Shown here in pieces: positions 12,357 through 22,053 of a stretch of 64,000 nucleotides of DNA (its first letter is position 1; each line of letters opens with the position of its first letter). The stretch comes from Muraenolepis orangiensis (Eukaryota; Chordata; Actinopteri; Gadiformes; Muraenolepididae), in contig CM051019.1 of the NCBI GenBank assembly GCA_027704905.1, positions 24,362,038 through 24,426,037 of the forward strand, written 5' to 3'. Under the pieces are notes generated by a model, which worked only from the letters and a program-made list of their open reading frames with translations, was not told the DNA's origin and searched no databases. Made by a program: the position numbers and the translations under genes.

Positions 12357-12404
12357 ACACAACTCACACAAGCACGTCTAAACCAAGCACAACTGGACCG
12401 AAAG
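12357..12404 (+). CDS. Receptor A stalk exon 1
   Basis: A 48-bp exon, phase 1-1, with acceptor GCAGCAG and donor GTATTT. It encodes TTHTSTSKPSTTGPKG, a Thr/Ser/Pro-rich stretch likely to be O-glycosylated stalk. The surrounding introns match copies D, E, F and G. Confidence 0.6.
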
Positions 12405-12793
12405 GTATTTAATTTCTGTCTTGTGGAGCCGTGTTTCAAAATGTGGTCTTTATCAATCCACTGTTACTCTGATATGACTTGGTAGTGGAAGTCCTTGTGG
12501 TCAAGGAACGTGTGTTTGATCTAACATCTATAACCAACAATCGTATCATGAACTCAACATTGTTCAGTTTTAACTGTAAACATGAGTTCAATTATGGTAA
12601 CATTTGAAGATGTTTTGTTTTGTTCTGAGTTCACTTTTCGACATGAACTAAATCAGTAACTTATACAAGATAATAAAAATAGATCTTGTCCAAACCGATA
12701 TCTTCAGTCATATTAGTTGTAAAGAGTGATGAAGATACTAATTCTGTGGTTCTCTTTGTTCTGTCCTTGCTTCTAATCCACACGGAGCCACAG

Positions 12794-12847
12794 GCACAAC
12801 TAACACAAGCACATCCAACCCGACCGTAGCCGACCACACAGTGAAAG
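12794..12847 (+). CDS. Receptor A stalk exon 2
   Basis: A 54-bp exon, phase 1-1, with acceptor GCCACAG and donor GTATGT. It encodes TTNTSTSNPTVADHTVKG. The sequence is nearly invariant in all receptor copies of the window. Confidence 0.62.
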
Positions 12848-13304
12848 GTATGTCTTCTCTAACTTGCTTTGGGCTGTGTTGTGTTCCAAATGGAACCTTT
12901 CTGTCTGTCTATCAGTGATACAGTGTGGTATCAAGTTATGTGTTGTAAGACCTATGGCGAGGGTCACACTTCCTACTTCTGGTTGACAGCCACAGAGGGA
13001 CTGGGGACGGACGTTATTAACCACAAGTTGAAACAAATCTGCAAAAATAGTTTGCATTAGATGTAGATTCAGTTATCATTTACCTGAAAAGAGGAAGAGT
13101 TTTAGAAATGTGCATGAAGACACCATCAAAACATCCATGTTAATGGTTCAGAAATATTGTCTTATATTTAAGAGGTTTTTAGTCAATTTATGTAAATTGT
13201 GACAATGTACAGATTTTTATAAAATATTTATAAATTAAATATGTAGGTGAGCTTTGGTAGCATGAGTCACAGTTGCCATGGGAATGTGTCTTAATAATGT
13301 CGTG

Positions 13305-13671
13305 CATCCACCCACTCACACGCATCCACCTACTCACACGCATCCACCCACTCACACGCATTCATCCACTCACACGCATCCACCCACTCACACGCATTCA
13401 CCCACTCACACGCATTCATCCACTCACACGCATCCACCCACTCACACGCATCCACCTACTCACACGCATCCACCCACTCACACGCATTCATCCACTCACA
13501 CGCATCCACCCACTCACACGCATTCACCCACTCACACGCATCCACCCATTCACACGCATTCACCCACTCACATGCATCCACCCACTCACACGCATTCATC
13601 CACTCTCACGCATCCACCTACTCACACGCATCCATCCACTCACACGCATCCACCCACTCACACCCATTCAG
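13305..13671. repeat. 18-bp minisatellite in receptor A intron
   Basis: About 20 copies of the complement of GTGAATGCGTGTGAGTGG, between stalk exon 2 and the transmembrane exon. The same unit occupies this intron in copy C and in the array. Confidence 0.93.
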
Positions 13672-13881
13672 TACTCACTCAGTTTGTCAATTTGGTGGGG
13701 CGGAGGTATATGCGTTCTACTGAGGGGGAACCTCTAGTTTTCTGTGGTTCCAGACAGATACCCTGTAGGTTGTTAACAAATGGGTGAATGGACTCTGTGA
13801 GTGAATAAAGTGCTTTTCTAACCCGTGGCCTGACCTCAACGCACTTCACAATCAGGAGATGTTGTGACTGATGTGTTGCAG

Positions 13882-13989
13882 CGGTGACGTGGGGACCTGG
13901 GGTCCTGCTGCATGTGGCGGTGCTGCTGGGCTTCTCCGTCCTCACCCTGGTGGTTCTGCTCCGCCTCGTTGGCTGGTGGAGGACGAGAG
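13882..13989 (+). CDS. Receptor A transmembrane exon
   Basis: A 108-bp exon, acceptor TGTTGCAG, donor GTGAGG, phase 1-1. The hydrophobic core HVAVLLGFSVLTLVVLL is followed by RLVGWWRTRG, a charged cytoplasmic anchor. It appears identical to the exons of copies 1 and C, which points to very recent duplication or gene conversion. Confidence 0.68.
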
Positions 13990-14204
13990 GTGAGGAGAGA
14001 CCGCCTACCGCCATCTTGTTAGCCTCTGTCTGTCTGATTACTGTTTAGTCGCCCTGCAATCTGCCTGTTGGGCCACCGTTCTGTGTTCCTTCCTTCTTGA
14101 TTTTAATAATAATAACAGAGAAACAAAAGAACAATAATAATAATTAAAAATAATAATTATAATAATAGTAATAATAATAATGATAATAATGATAATAATG
14201 ATAA

Positions 14205-14206
<2 letters not shown>

Positions 14207-14235
<29 letters not shown>

Positions 14236-14283
14236 AAGAAGAAGAAGAAGAAGAAGAAGAAGAAGAAGAAGAAGAAGAAGAAG

Positions 14284-14313
<30 letters not shown>
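14207..14313. repeat. (GAA)n tract, left part
   Basis: An AAG/GAA microsatellite that continues after the chromovirus at 19499-19543, so the element inserted inside it. Confidence 0.95.
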
Positions 14314-14314
<1 letters not shown>

Positions 14315-14640
14315 GTTGTGCCTCCCCCCACGCTCTAATCGATCCCAGGTGTTGCCCATCATAATCAGGCCTACTGAGACTAATTAACACCTGGGATCTA
14401 CCCTTCTTTAGGCTGCCGAGGACCGACGTCGGGCGCTTGGTTATTGTGAACCACTGTCAGGAGAGACTGCGTGTTCCAGCTCCTACCTCGCCAAGTATCC
14501 TGTCCAACCCTGCCTAGTTTATGTTTTTGATGTTGGAGATTACAGTAAAGACATTTTTTTCCTTTGCTTTGAGTGTCCGTGTCTCGGTACTTCTGGGTTC
14601 TTTGGCACATTTGGTTCCTCGGTCTCGTTGGGGTCTAACA
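14314..14640 (+). repeat. Chromovirus 5' LTR
   Basis: 327 bp, starts TGTTGTGCC and ends TCTAACA. It differs from the 3' LTR at one base in the AACCACTGTCA(G/C)GAG stretch and one in GTCTCG(G/C)TAC. The predicted transcript start is near 14435, judged from the self-priming match. Confidence 0.95.
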
Positions 14641-14641
14641 G

Positions 14642-14652
14642 AATAACCAAGC
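14642..14652 (+). promoter_or_regulatory. Chromovirus self-priming primer-binding site
   Basis: AATAACCAAGC, two bases after the LTR, is exactly complementary to GCTTGGTTATT at 14435-14445 inside the 5' LTR. No TGG start typical of tRNA primer sites is present. In Tf1 of fission yeast, and reported for sushi-type elements, the transcript's own 5' end folds back to prime reverse transcription; this arrangement fits. Confidence 0.72.
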
Positions 14653-14658
14653 CTAAAG

Positions 14659-15819
14659 ATGAGCCAAGCCGGGAACCCAGAAGCGGGGCACGGGACACCT
14701 TCCGAGTTACGCAAGATTGTAACAGAACAAGCCATCGAGCTTACCCAACTGCAGGCCGAACTGGGAAAGGCTTTTCCCTCGGTCCAGTCCCAGATTGCGG
14801 TGCTGGAGAACACGTCGCAGACTACCGTCAGTACGGTCACCAGTCTCACCGCCAAGGTGGATGCTATGACCGGAGCCCTAGCGTCCATCCAGCGATCTCT
14901 GGACGCGTTAGCCGTCAGCACCTATCCAGCTCCAGGTTCCGGTCCGGGAACCAGTCCGTCCTACGTCCCAGCTGGCCCCGATGTCCCCGCAGGGTCAGTC
15001 GGTTGCGCCGAGCCCAGCTTGGTTAGCCCCAGATCGTTCGGGGGCGATTTGAACCAGTGCCGGGGGTTCATAGCTCAGTGTGAGTTGCTGTTCACACATC
15101 AGCCGTCCAAGTATTCCTCGGGTGGGGCCAGGATTGCTTTTGTGATGTCCCTCCTTGCCGACAGAGCTCTCAGCTGGGCGATAGCCGCGGTGAACAGCGA
15201 CGGGGGTTATGCCACCGATTACCCCCTGTTCAAGCAAGAGTTTCGAGTCTAAACTCGAGTCTAATGGATGGTCTTCGACCATCCATTAGACGGGCTGGAT
15301 TCTGCAAGCCGGCTGCTAGTTTGCCGTCAGGGGTCTCGCTCGGTGGCCGATTTCACGGTGGAGTTCCGGATCCTTGCAATAGAGAGTGGTTGGGACGATA
15401 GAGCACTCCTCTGTCTCTATCGCAAGGGCTTGAGCGACGCCGTCAAGGACCTCATCGTTCGAGACAGCCCGGAGACGCTGAGAGAGTTAATCACACTGGC
15501 ACTCCAAATGGACTCACGGCTGCGTGAACGCCGTTTGGACCGAGCCCAGCGTTCATTCCTTTGCCCGGCTCCCGGTCGCTCTGCCTCGGCGACCGCCACA
15601 CAGTCCGCGGCGGGCTTGGCCACGCCCCCTTTTCAGCACGCGCTGTCTGTTGACAGGTCGACGTCCGGGCCCGGAGAGCCCATGGAGATTGGCCGATCCC
15701 ACCTTTCGGCAGGACAAAAGGAGTACAGGATGTCCCACCAACAGTGCCTCTACTGTGGGAAGGAGGGACATTATGTCAGATCCTGCCCAACCCGCCCAAA
15801 CGACCAAGCTCGCCAGTAA
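14659..15819 (+). pseudogene. gag: Chromovirus gag, two in-frame stops
   Basis: The Gag protein would form the particle core and package the RNA. Codons run from ATG 14659 through an N-terminal helical region, a capsid-like core split near 15250 (FRV before the break, FDHPLDGLDSASRL after) and a zinc knuckle CLYCGKEGHYVRSC near the end; the stop is at 15817-15819. TAA codons at 15250-15252 and 15262-15264 lie in an in-frame insertion of about 24 bp that forms a hairpin with the following sequence. The frame is otherwise open. The end overlaps pol in the -1 frame. Confidence 0.88.
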
Positions 15820-18800
15820 GGGGCATACGGGTGAGCAAGACATCCCTTTCCCCGCCCCTTAGTACGTTAAATCGTCTTTTTCCGGCCACCTTAGCCTGGG
15901 GTACGGAGACCTTGTCGGTTGGCGCCCTCATTGACTCGGGTGCCGACGAGTGTCTACTGGATGTAACTCTAGCCCGACAGGCGGGTGTCCCTTTGGTGGC
16001 TTTAGATCGCACCCTCTCTCCTCGGGCCATAGATGGGCATTCTTTGGGTACTATTACGCACGCTACTGACCTTCTCACACTCACTCTTTCGGGAAATCAC
16101 TCTGAGTCCATTCGTTTTTTTGTTTTGCACGCCCCCACGGCGCCTCTAGTGTTGGGTAGACCCTGGCTGGAGAGGCACGACCCTCACATCTCCTGGGCAT
16201 CTGGGCGGGTTTTGGGCTGGAGTACAGCTTGTCACGCTACCTGTTTGCGTTCCGCCTTGTCTCCGTCCAGCGGTTCCAGGCCTGTGTCCTCTCCACCAGA
16301 TATCACTGGGGTGCCTCACATTTATCACAACCTCTCTCTGGCGTTTAGTAAGGACAGAGCCCTCTCACTCCCCCCTCACCGGCCTTATGATTGTCCCATC
16401 GACCTCCTTCCTGGGGCCGCCCTTCCTAAGAGGCGGCTCTACAACATCTCCCAGCCGGAGAGGGAGGCGATGCGCAACTATATCGCTGAGTCCCTAGCCT
16501 CAGGCCTTATAAGGCCGTCGTCTTCGCCCCTCGCAGCGGGCTTCTTCTTCGTGGCTAAGAAGGACGGTGGCCTGAGGCCCTGTATAGACTATCGGGCACT
16601 GAACGACATCACGGTGAAGAATAGGTACCCCCTGCCACTTCTTAGTTCCACTTTCGAGCCACTCACGCACGCCCGGGTGTTCACCAAGTTGGACCTTCGT
16701 AACGCATACCACTTGGTCAGGATCAGGGAGGGTGACGAGTGGAAGACGGCCTTCAACACCCATCTCGGCCACTATGAGTACCGCGTCATGCCGTTCGGTC
16801 TGTCCAATGCCCCCGGAGTTTTCCAAGGCCTGGTGAATGACGTGCTGAGGGACATGCTAGACATCTTTGTGGTGGTGTACCTGGACGACATCCTGATCTT
16901 CTCTAGGTCCATGGAGGAACACCACCAGCACGTCCGCCTGGTGCTACAACGGCTGTTGGAGAACAGGCTCTATGTGAAGGCTGAGAAGTGCGTCTTCCAC
17001 ACCAACTCGGTGACGTATCTCGGCAACGTGGTGGAGGATGGACAGATGCGTGCAGACCCCGCCAAGATCAAGGCGGTGGAGGAATGGCCACGCCCTACAG
17101 ACCGCACGCAGCTCAGGCGCTTCCTGGGTTTTGCAGGCTTTGTGCGGCGGTTCATCAAGGGGTTCAGCCAGGTGGCTGCCCCCCTCAACGCCCTCACCTC
17201 CTCCTCTCGACCATTCGTGTGGACACCTGAGGCGGAATCGGCTTTCCGCCGACTCAAGAGCTTATTCACCACAGCCCCGGTTCTCGTCCACCCCGACCCG
17301 GCGAGGCAGTACGTCGTCGAAGTAGATGCGTCTGACACAGGCATCGGAGCCGTTCTCTCACAGCGGTCAGAGGAGGACCACAGGGTCCACCCATGTGCCT
17401 ATTACTCGCGGCGTTTCGAACCCGCTGAGAGGAACTATGATGTGGGCAACAAGGAACTGTTGGCGGTTCACGCCGCCCTGGAGGAGTGGAGACACTGGTT
17501 GGAGGGAGCTGAGCTACCGTTCATTGTGTGGTCGGATCACAAGAACCTGGCCTACATGAGGACGGCGAAGAGGCTCAACTCCAGGCAGGCCCGCTGGGCC
17601 CTTTTCTTCAGCCGGTTCAATTTCACCCTCACCTACCGTCCGGGCTCCAAGAACGTCAGAGCTGACGCCCTCTCCCGTCAGTCCCCGGGGGAGGGTCCTG
17701 CCGTCAAGGAGAACCCCGACACCATCCTTTCCTCAGCCCGGGTGGTGGGTGTAGTCACCTGGGCCATCGAGCCGCTGGTGAGACAGGCCCAGCAGGCCGA
17801 GCCAGACCCAGGTAACGGTCCCTGTAACCGGTTGTTTGTGCCTCTTGCTGTCCGCCCGCAGGTGTTGGAGTGGGGCCACTCCAGCCACTTTGCTTGTCAC
17901 CCCGGGGAGCGGCGGACGGCGGAGTTCATCAGCCGGAGGTTCTGGTGGACCACTCTCAGGAGGGATGTCAGGGGGTTTGTAGCCGCCTGCACCACCTGCG
18001 CCCGGAGCAAGGCTTCGCATCGCCCTCCAGCAGGTCTCCTGCACCCCCTCCCCGTTCCCAGTCGCCCATGGTCCCACATTGCCATGGACTTTATTACGGG
18101 GCTTCCTGTTTCCCAAGGCTGTGACACCATCCTGACCGTGGTCGATCGCTTCTCCAAGGCGGTTCATTTTGTTTCCCTCCCAGGGCTTCCCTCGGCGGCC
18201 GAAACAGCGGACCTCCTGACCCTCCATGTGGTCCGCCTACATGGAATCCCCTCTGACATTGTGTCCGACCGCGGTCCCCAGTTCATCTCCAAGGTGTGGC
18301 AGGCCTTCTGCAAGGGAATTGGGGCCACGGCCAGCCTATCCTCTGGGTACCACCCCCAGTCCAATGGGCAGGCGGAGCGCGCCAACCAGGCCGTCGAGGC
18401 GGCTCTCCGTTGCGTCACCTCGAGTAACCCCACCTCCTGGGCCAAGTACCTGCCCTGGGTGGAGTACTCCCTCAACGCTATGGAGAGCTCCGCTACTGGT
18501 ATGTCCCCGTTCCAATGTTCCCTGGGCTACCAGCCCCCGCTGTTTCCCCAACAGGAGCTGGAGGTGGCGGTCCCGACCACCAGGGCCCACCTCCGCCGGT
18601 GTCGACGCATTTGGAGGGCCGCCCGGGCCGCACTACTCCGGGCCACGGAGCGGGCCCGGCTTGCCGCGAACCGGCGGAGGGTGCCTGCCCCTGTCTACCA
18701 GCCTGGTCAGAGGGTTTGGCTGTTGGCCCGGGACCTGCCCCTCCAGACCTCCCAGACATCTACTCGTAAGTTGAATCCCCGTTATGTTGGTCCCTACACC

Positions 18801-19196
18801 GTGGATCGAATCATTAACCCCTCTGCGGTGCGTTTGGTTCTCCCTCCGTCTCTCCGGGTTCACCCCGTGTTTCATGTTTCTCAGCTGAAACCCGTGGCCT
18901 CCAGTCCCTTGTCTCCCCCTGTTACAGCTCCTCCGCTTCCCCGGGTCCTGGCGGATGGAGATCCGGTATGGTCGGTCCGTAAGCTCCTCGCCGTCCGCCG
19001 CCGGGGGCGGGGTTTCCAGTACCTTGTGGATTGGGAGGGCTTCGGTCCGGAGGACCGGAGCTGGGTGCCCCCTTCCTATCTCGTGGACCCCTCCCTGCTG
19101 GACGACTTCTATCGGGAGAACCCGGGGGCTCTGGGGCGGTCGTCCGGTGCCTCCCCTCAGGGGGGGGATACTGTTGTGCCTCCCCCCACGCTCTAA
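15744..19196 (+). CDS. pol: Chromovirus pol polyprotein
   Basis: Open frame of 1150 codons; the true N-terminus comes from a -1 frameshift out of gag rather than from its own ATG. Aspartic protease with LIDSGAD at residues 62-68. Reverse transcriptase with YLDD near 379. RNase H with VDASDTGIGA near 527. Integrase zinc finger (H-x-H, C-x2-C) near 713-753, then catalytic D near 780, D near 841 and E near 877. A chromodomain near 1068-1125 (YLVDWEGFGPEDRSW) would guide integration to marked chromatin. The frame ends 25 bp inside the 3' LTR after crossing the polypurine tract. No inactivating change was noticed in pol. Confidence 0.95.
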   Translation: MPLLWEGGTLCQILPNPPKRPSSPVRGIRVSKTSLSPPLSTLNRLFPATLAWGTETLSVGALIDSGADECLLDVTLARQAGVPLVALDRTLSPRAIDGHSLGTITHATDLLTLTLSGNHSESIRFFVLHAPTAPLVLGRPWLERHDPHISWASGRVLGWSTACHATCLRSALSPSSGSRPVSSPPDITGVPHIYHNLSLAFSKDRALSLPPHRPYDCPIDLLPGAALPKRRLYNISQPEREAMRNYIAESLASGLIRPSSSPLAAGFFFVAKKDGGLRPCIDYRALNDITVKNRYPLPLLSSTFEPLTHARVFTKLDLRNAYHLVRIREGDEWKTAFNTHLGHYEYRVMPFGLSNAPGVFQGLVNDVLRDMLDIFVVVYLDDILIFSRSMEEHHQHVRLVLQRLLENRLYVKAEKCVFHTNSVTYLGNVVEDGQMRADPAKIKAVEEWPRPTDRTQLRRFLGFAGFVRRFIKGFSQVAAPLNALTSSSRPFVWTPEAESAFRRLKSLFTTAPVLVHPDPARQYVVEVDASDTGIGAVLSQRSEEDHRVHPCAYYSRRFEPAERNYDVGNKELLAVHAALEEWRHWLEGAELPFIVWSDHKNLAYMRTAKRLNSRQARWALFFSRFNFTLTYRPGSKNVRADALSRQSPGEGPAVKENPDTILSSARVVGVVTWAIEPLVRQAQQAEPDPGNGPCNRLFVPLAVRPQVLEWGHSSHFACHPGERRTAEFISRRFWWTTLRRDVRGFVAACTTCARSKASHRPPAGLLHPLPVPSRPWSHIAMDFITGLPVSQGCDTILTVVDRFSKAVHFVSLPGLPSAAETADLLTLHVVRLHGIPSDIVSDRGPQFISKVWQAFCKGIGATASLSSGYHPQSNGQAERANQAVEAALRCVTSSNPTSWAKYLPWVEYSLNAMESSATGMSPFQCSLGYQPPLFPQQELEVAVPTTRAHLRRCRRIWRAARAALLRATERARLAANRRRVPAPVYQPGQRVWLLARDLPLQTSQTSTRKLNPRYVGPYTVDRIINPSAVRLVLPPSLRVHPVFHVSQLKPVASSPLSPPVTAPPLPRVLADGDPVWSVRKLLAVRRRGRGFQYLVDWEGFGPEDRSWVPPSYLVDPSLLDDFYRENPGALGRSSGASPQGGDTVVPPPTL
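15795..15801 (+). promoter_or_regulatory. -1 frameshift slippery site CCCAAAC
   Basis: In the gag frame the codons are C-CCA-AAC, a canonical X-XXY-YYZ heptamer 15 bases before the gag stop codon. A -1 slip enters the pol frame (PKRPSSPVRG). I infer that Gag-Pol is made by frameshifting here. Confidence 0.75.
19159..19171 (+). promoter_or_regulatory. Chromovirus polypurine tract
   Basis: AGGGGGGGATAC immediately upstream of the 3' LTR, the usual primer for plus-strand DNA; it is also translated as the end of pol. Confidence 0.8.
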
Positions 19197-19498
19197 TCGA
19201 TCCCAGGTGTTGCCCATCATAATCAGGCCTACTGAGACTAATTAACACCTGGGATCTACCCTTCTTTAGGCTGCCGAGGACCGACGTCGGGCGCTTGGTT
19301 ATTGTGAACCACTGTCACGAGAGACTGCGTGTTCCAGCTCCTACCTCGCCAAGTATCCTGTCCAACCCTGCCTAGTTTATGTTTTTGATGTTGGAGATTA
19401 CAGTAAAGACATTTTTTTCCTTTGCTTTGAGTGTCCGTGTCTCGCTACTTCTGGGTTCTTTGGCACATTTGGTTCCTCGGTCTCGTTGGGGTCTAACA
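19172..19498 (+). repeat. Chromovirus 3' LTR
   Basis: 327 bp, direct repeat of 14314-14640 with two visible substitutions. Confidence 0.95.
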
Positions 19499-19743
19499 AG
19501 AAGAAGAAGAAGAAGAAGAAGAAGAAGAAGAAGAAGAAGAAGAATGGGAAAACAAAAGAACAATAATAACAATAATAACAATAATAATACTAATTATTAT
19601 TATTATTTGTATAATAATGTGTAGAGTGCTTCTCATTTAGTTTGCTTAACTTGTAGGAAATGTGGAGAGCAAGGCTTCTTACAGAGAACACTATCTCACT
19701 TCCTCAAACCTGTACTCTTTTCACACAAGAGATTATCTGGTAG

Positions 19744-19787
<44 letters not shown>
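19499..19787. repeat. (GAA)n right part, AT-rich repeats and (AC)n
   Basis: GAA continues to 19543, followed by an AAT-rich stretch, a receptor-intron segment shared with copies 1 and C and a short AC tract (19750-19787). Confidence 0.9.
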
Positions 19788-19788
<1 letters not shown>

Positions 19789-19868
19789 CGGTCCATTAGA
19801 TGGACATATTTGGGCATATCATAACATTTCCTTGTTGATGATGTCTTCAGTGATCAGTGAAGTACATT

Positions 19869-19935
19869 TACATTAACATTTACATTTAGGGCATTTGGCA
19901 GACGCTTTTATCCAAAGCGACTTACAAGATGTACA
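19869..19935 (-). mobile_element. L2-type SINE/LINE tail fragment
   Basis: Complement of the GTCGCTTTGGATAAAAGCG tail also found at about 570-610. Confidence 0.6.
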
Positions 19936-20441
19936 TTTGTTGAAGTAGACAGTAGCATAACTCTGAGGTACGCGGACATCAAAATAGAGCAGTTCACAAG
20001 CATTCATACAGTACAGACGCTTCATGGAAAATGGAAAACTAGCAAGCTAGACTGAAAGTTAATTCTCAAAGCATGTCTTTAGGGTGATGCACTTGAAATG
20101 AAATTTAAATCAACATAATTTTAAAAAGACATTTATTTATATAATGGCATAATGTCACTAAGGTAGACTTGTATTGCAACTAGTGTATGTAGAGGGCTGG
20201 CTTTCCACTGACATGACATGCTTGCAGCATTTAGATACCATTTCTGCCTGTTATGAGGAGTGTGTCCTGGTCCTAAAGTTCAGGCCTTTGGGGGAGGGGC
20301 CTGTGAAGCCCCTTGAGACTGTAGCTGTGATTAAGGGCTGTGCTAATAAAGTTCACTTGACTTTGACCGGTTTGACCACGTTTACATCTACCCCCCCACC
20401 TCTATATCGCCATGGAAACACTGTGTTTTCCCCTTCACCAG

Positions 20442-20470
20442 GAAACAAGATGGCAGCTGAAGAGTGCATG
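20442..20470 (+). CDS. Receptor A membrane-proximal tail exon
   Basis: A 29-bp exon, acceptor TTCACCAG, donor GTGAGT, phase 1 to 0, encoding GNKMAAEECM directly after the transmembrane anchor. The same 29-bp exon is found in copies 1 (71-99), B (28998-29026), C (39537-39565), D (34163-34191) and E (48205-48233). If unspliced, the frame stays open to 20569 and includes DDQEYGVVSVV, so an intron-retained tail is also possible. Confidence 0.55.
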
Positions 20471-20936
20471 GTGAGTTTAAAGACCCCAGAGGACGACCAG
20501 GAGTATGGGGTTGTATCGGTGGTCCGGGGGACTGGATGTCTGTTGTCTGTTTACTGTGTTGCTCCGTAGTGTAGAGAATACATGTTTAACTCACCTAGGA
20601 TAGAAACAGCTTTTCACTCAATGGAAGCAGGGTTAGGGTTAGGTGATGAAATGGGCAGCGGGCCTCAGTTTGGACCCCCTGCACTAGAGGGAGTCCTCTA
20701 ATGTAAACCAATGGACAAGTGGGGTTCAGCGGTTAGGTCTCTCTTAATGACCTGTTCTTGCTAATTGTGGTGGATGTGAGCAGGAGTAACTCTGTGACTG
20801 TGTTGACTAAGAGTGGATGTGAGCAATAATGTTATAGTGTAGATATATACACTTTTCTTTTGCAGCTATAGTTTGTATTTCAATGTTCTTCGGGACAAAT
20901 AAAGTGCTTATCTTATCTTATGTGAACGTGTTCCAG

Positions 20937-20997
20937 CAGGACACCGTGGACCAGGACCTGGACGAGGCTCCCGGGGGCCCCTCTGTGGTCCAGTGGG
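20937..20997 (+). CDS. Receptor A second tail exon
   Basis: A 61-bp exon starting phase 0 after GTTCCAG and ending phase 1 before GTGAGC. It encodes the acidic stretch QDTVDQDLDEAPGGPSVVQW. It is repeated in copy C (39010-39070). A 31-bp minisatellite has grown from its 3' end and donor. Confidence 0.45.
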
Positions 20998-21104
20998 GTG
21001 AGCAGGGGCCCCTCTGTGGTCCAGTGTGGTGAGCAGGGGCCCCTCTGTGGTCCAGTGGGGTGAGCAGGGGCCCCTCTGTGGTCCAGTGGGGTGAGCAGGG
21101 GCCA
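20974..21104. repeat. 31-bp minisatellite spanning an exon end
   Basis: About four units of GGGGCCCCTCTGTGGTCCAG plus 11 bases; each unit copies the exon 3' end and its GTGAGC donor, creating several equivalent donors. Copy C has about two units. Confidence 0.9.
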
Positions 21105-21189
21105 GTAGGCTCAGCACAGGTAAACCTTCTGCCTTCACGTGACCCCACCACCGCATGTCCACACAACGCCAGTCCCTCCCGCTGGGCCC

Positions 21190-21743
21190 AATGGCTGTGT
21201 CCTAAACCACTCCCTACTCACTATCTAGTGCACTAGATAGTCAGTACTATATGTATAGTGCACTATAGTGAGTTTACAATTGTGTAGTGCTGTCTGAATG
21301 CATATTGAGAATAATTATACCCGATAAAGTTCACTCATCGTATCCCACAATGCATCGTGAAAAGTAGCCTACAACCGATGGTCACTAACCGAGCATATAT
21401 CCCATCATGCATTGCGCTAAAAGAAAAACACAGACGGACAAGAATGGACATCCATTGACGTAGATCTGAAATGTTCAATTATGAGACAGAAATGTCATCA
21501 TTAACAGAGACTCCAGTAGTGTCCCAAAGTATTTTAACTATATAGTCCTCTACATTGAACTACTAGAGATGGAGAAGGGAGTAGGGAATGAGGGAAATAT
21601 TTCACTATATAGTCCTCTCCATTGAACTACTAGAGAGAGAGTAGGGAATGAGGGAAGGATTTCACTACATAGTCCTCTACATTGAACTCTCTATGAAGGG
21701 AGTAGGGAGTAGGGAATGAGGGAAGGATTTAGGACACAGCCTA
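21190..21743. mobile_element. MITE with GGCTGTGTCC termini
   Basis: Inverted termini GGCTGTGTCC and GGACACAGCC bound the segment. It contains a 22-bp perfect palindrome ACTATCTAGTGCACTAGATAG-T near 21220-21241 and about three units of a 67-bp repeat. Related copies are at 38042-38877 (copy C) and 44451-44812, with a right-end remnant at about 32460-32617. No transposase is present. Confidence 0.65.
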
Positions 21744-22053
21744 TGATAATTCCCCTCATCAGCCCAGCGGCCATATTGGTTTTCTTGGTGGGGAAGCCTT
21801 CTAAGACTCTTCAGGGAAACCATGACAACTGTACAACTGTACCGTAACTGCTGCCTGGGTGGGGAAACTGAATGCAGAACCAAAACAACAAAATAATGCA
21901 TCAACTTGTCACGGTTTCCAAGGTTCTAGAAGGGTCTACCAATATGGCCGCTGGGTGAACAATGTTACAACGCTGGTTGTGTGCAACTGCTGATAGAAAG
22001 GTGATTGTTTTGTTATACGTCTCACGTTTCATTTGTGTTTTCCACCACTTCAG

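Larger units (their letters stand above)
14314..19498 (+). mobile_element. Ty3/gypsy chromovirus (Sushi-like), near-complete
   Basis: A 5185-bp LTR retrotransposon: 327-bp LTRs, self-priming primer site, gag, pol with C-terminal chromodomain, polypurine tract, 3' LTR. The LTRs differ at two positions that I can see, so the insertion is recent. It landed in a GAA microsatellite; AGAAG on both sides fits a 5-bp target duplication but cannot be distinguished from the repeat. The pol order protease-RT-RNase H-integrase and the chromodomain place it in the vertebrate chromoviruses, the lineage that gave rise to several domesticated mammalian Gag genes. It lies in the intron between the receptor A transmembrane and tail exons. 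gag carries two in-frame stops, so this copy cannot make full Gag. Confidence 0.95.

Noticed and set aside
13305..13671. CRISPR-like regular repeats
   Set aside because: Units are contiguous without unique spacers, and the DNA is vertebrate; it is a minisatellite.
14038..14390. Poly-Ser/Leu/Phe frames
   Set aside because: Translation of the GAA tract and AAT-rich repeats.
15776..19248. Antisense frames across the chromovirus
   Set aside because: GC-rich shadow frames of pol with no domain content.
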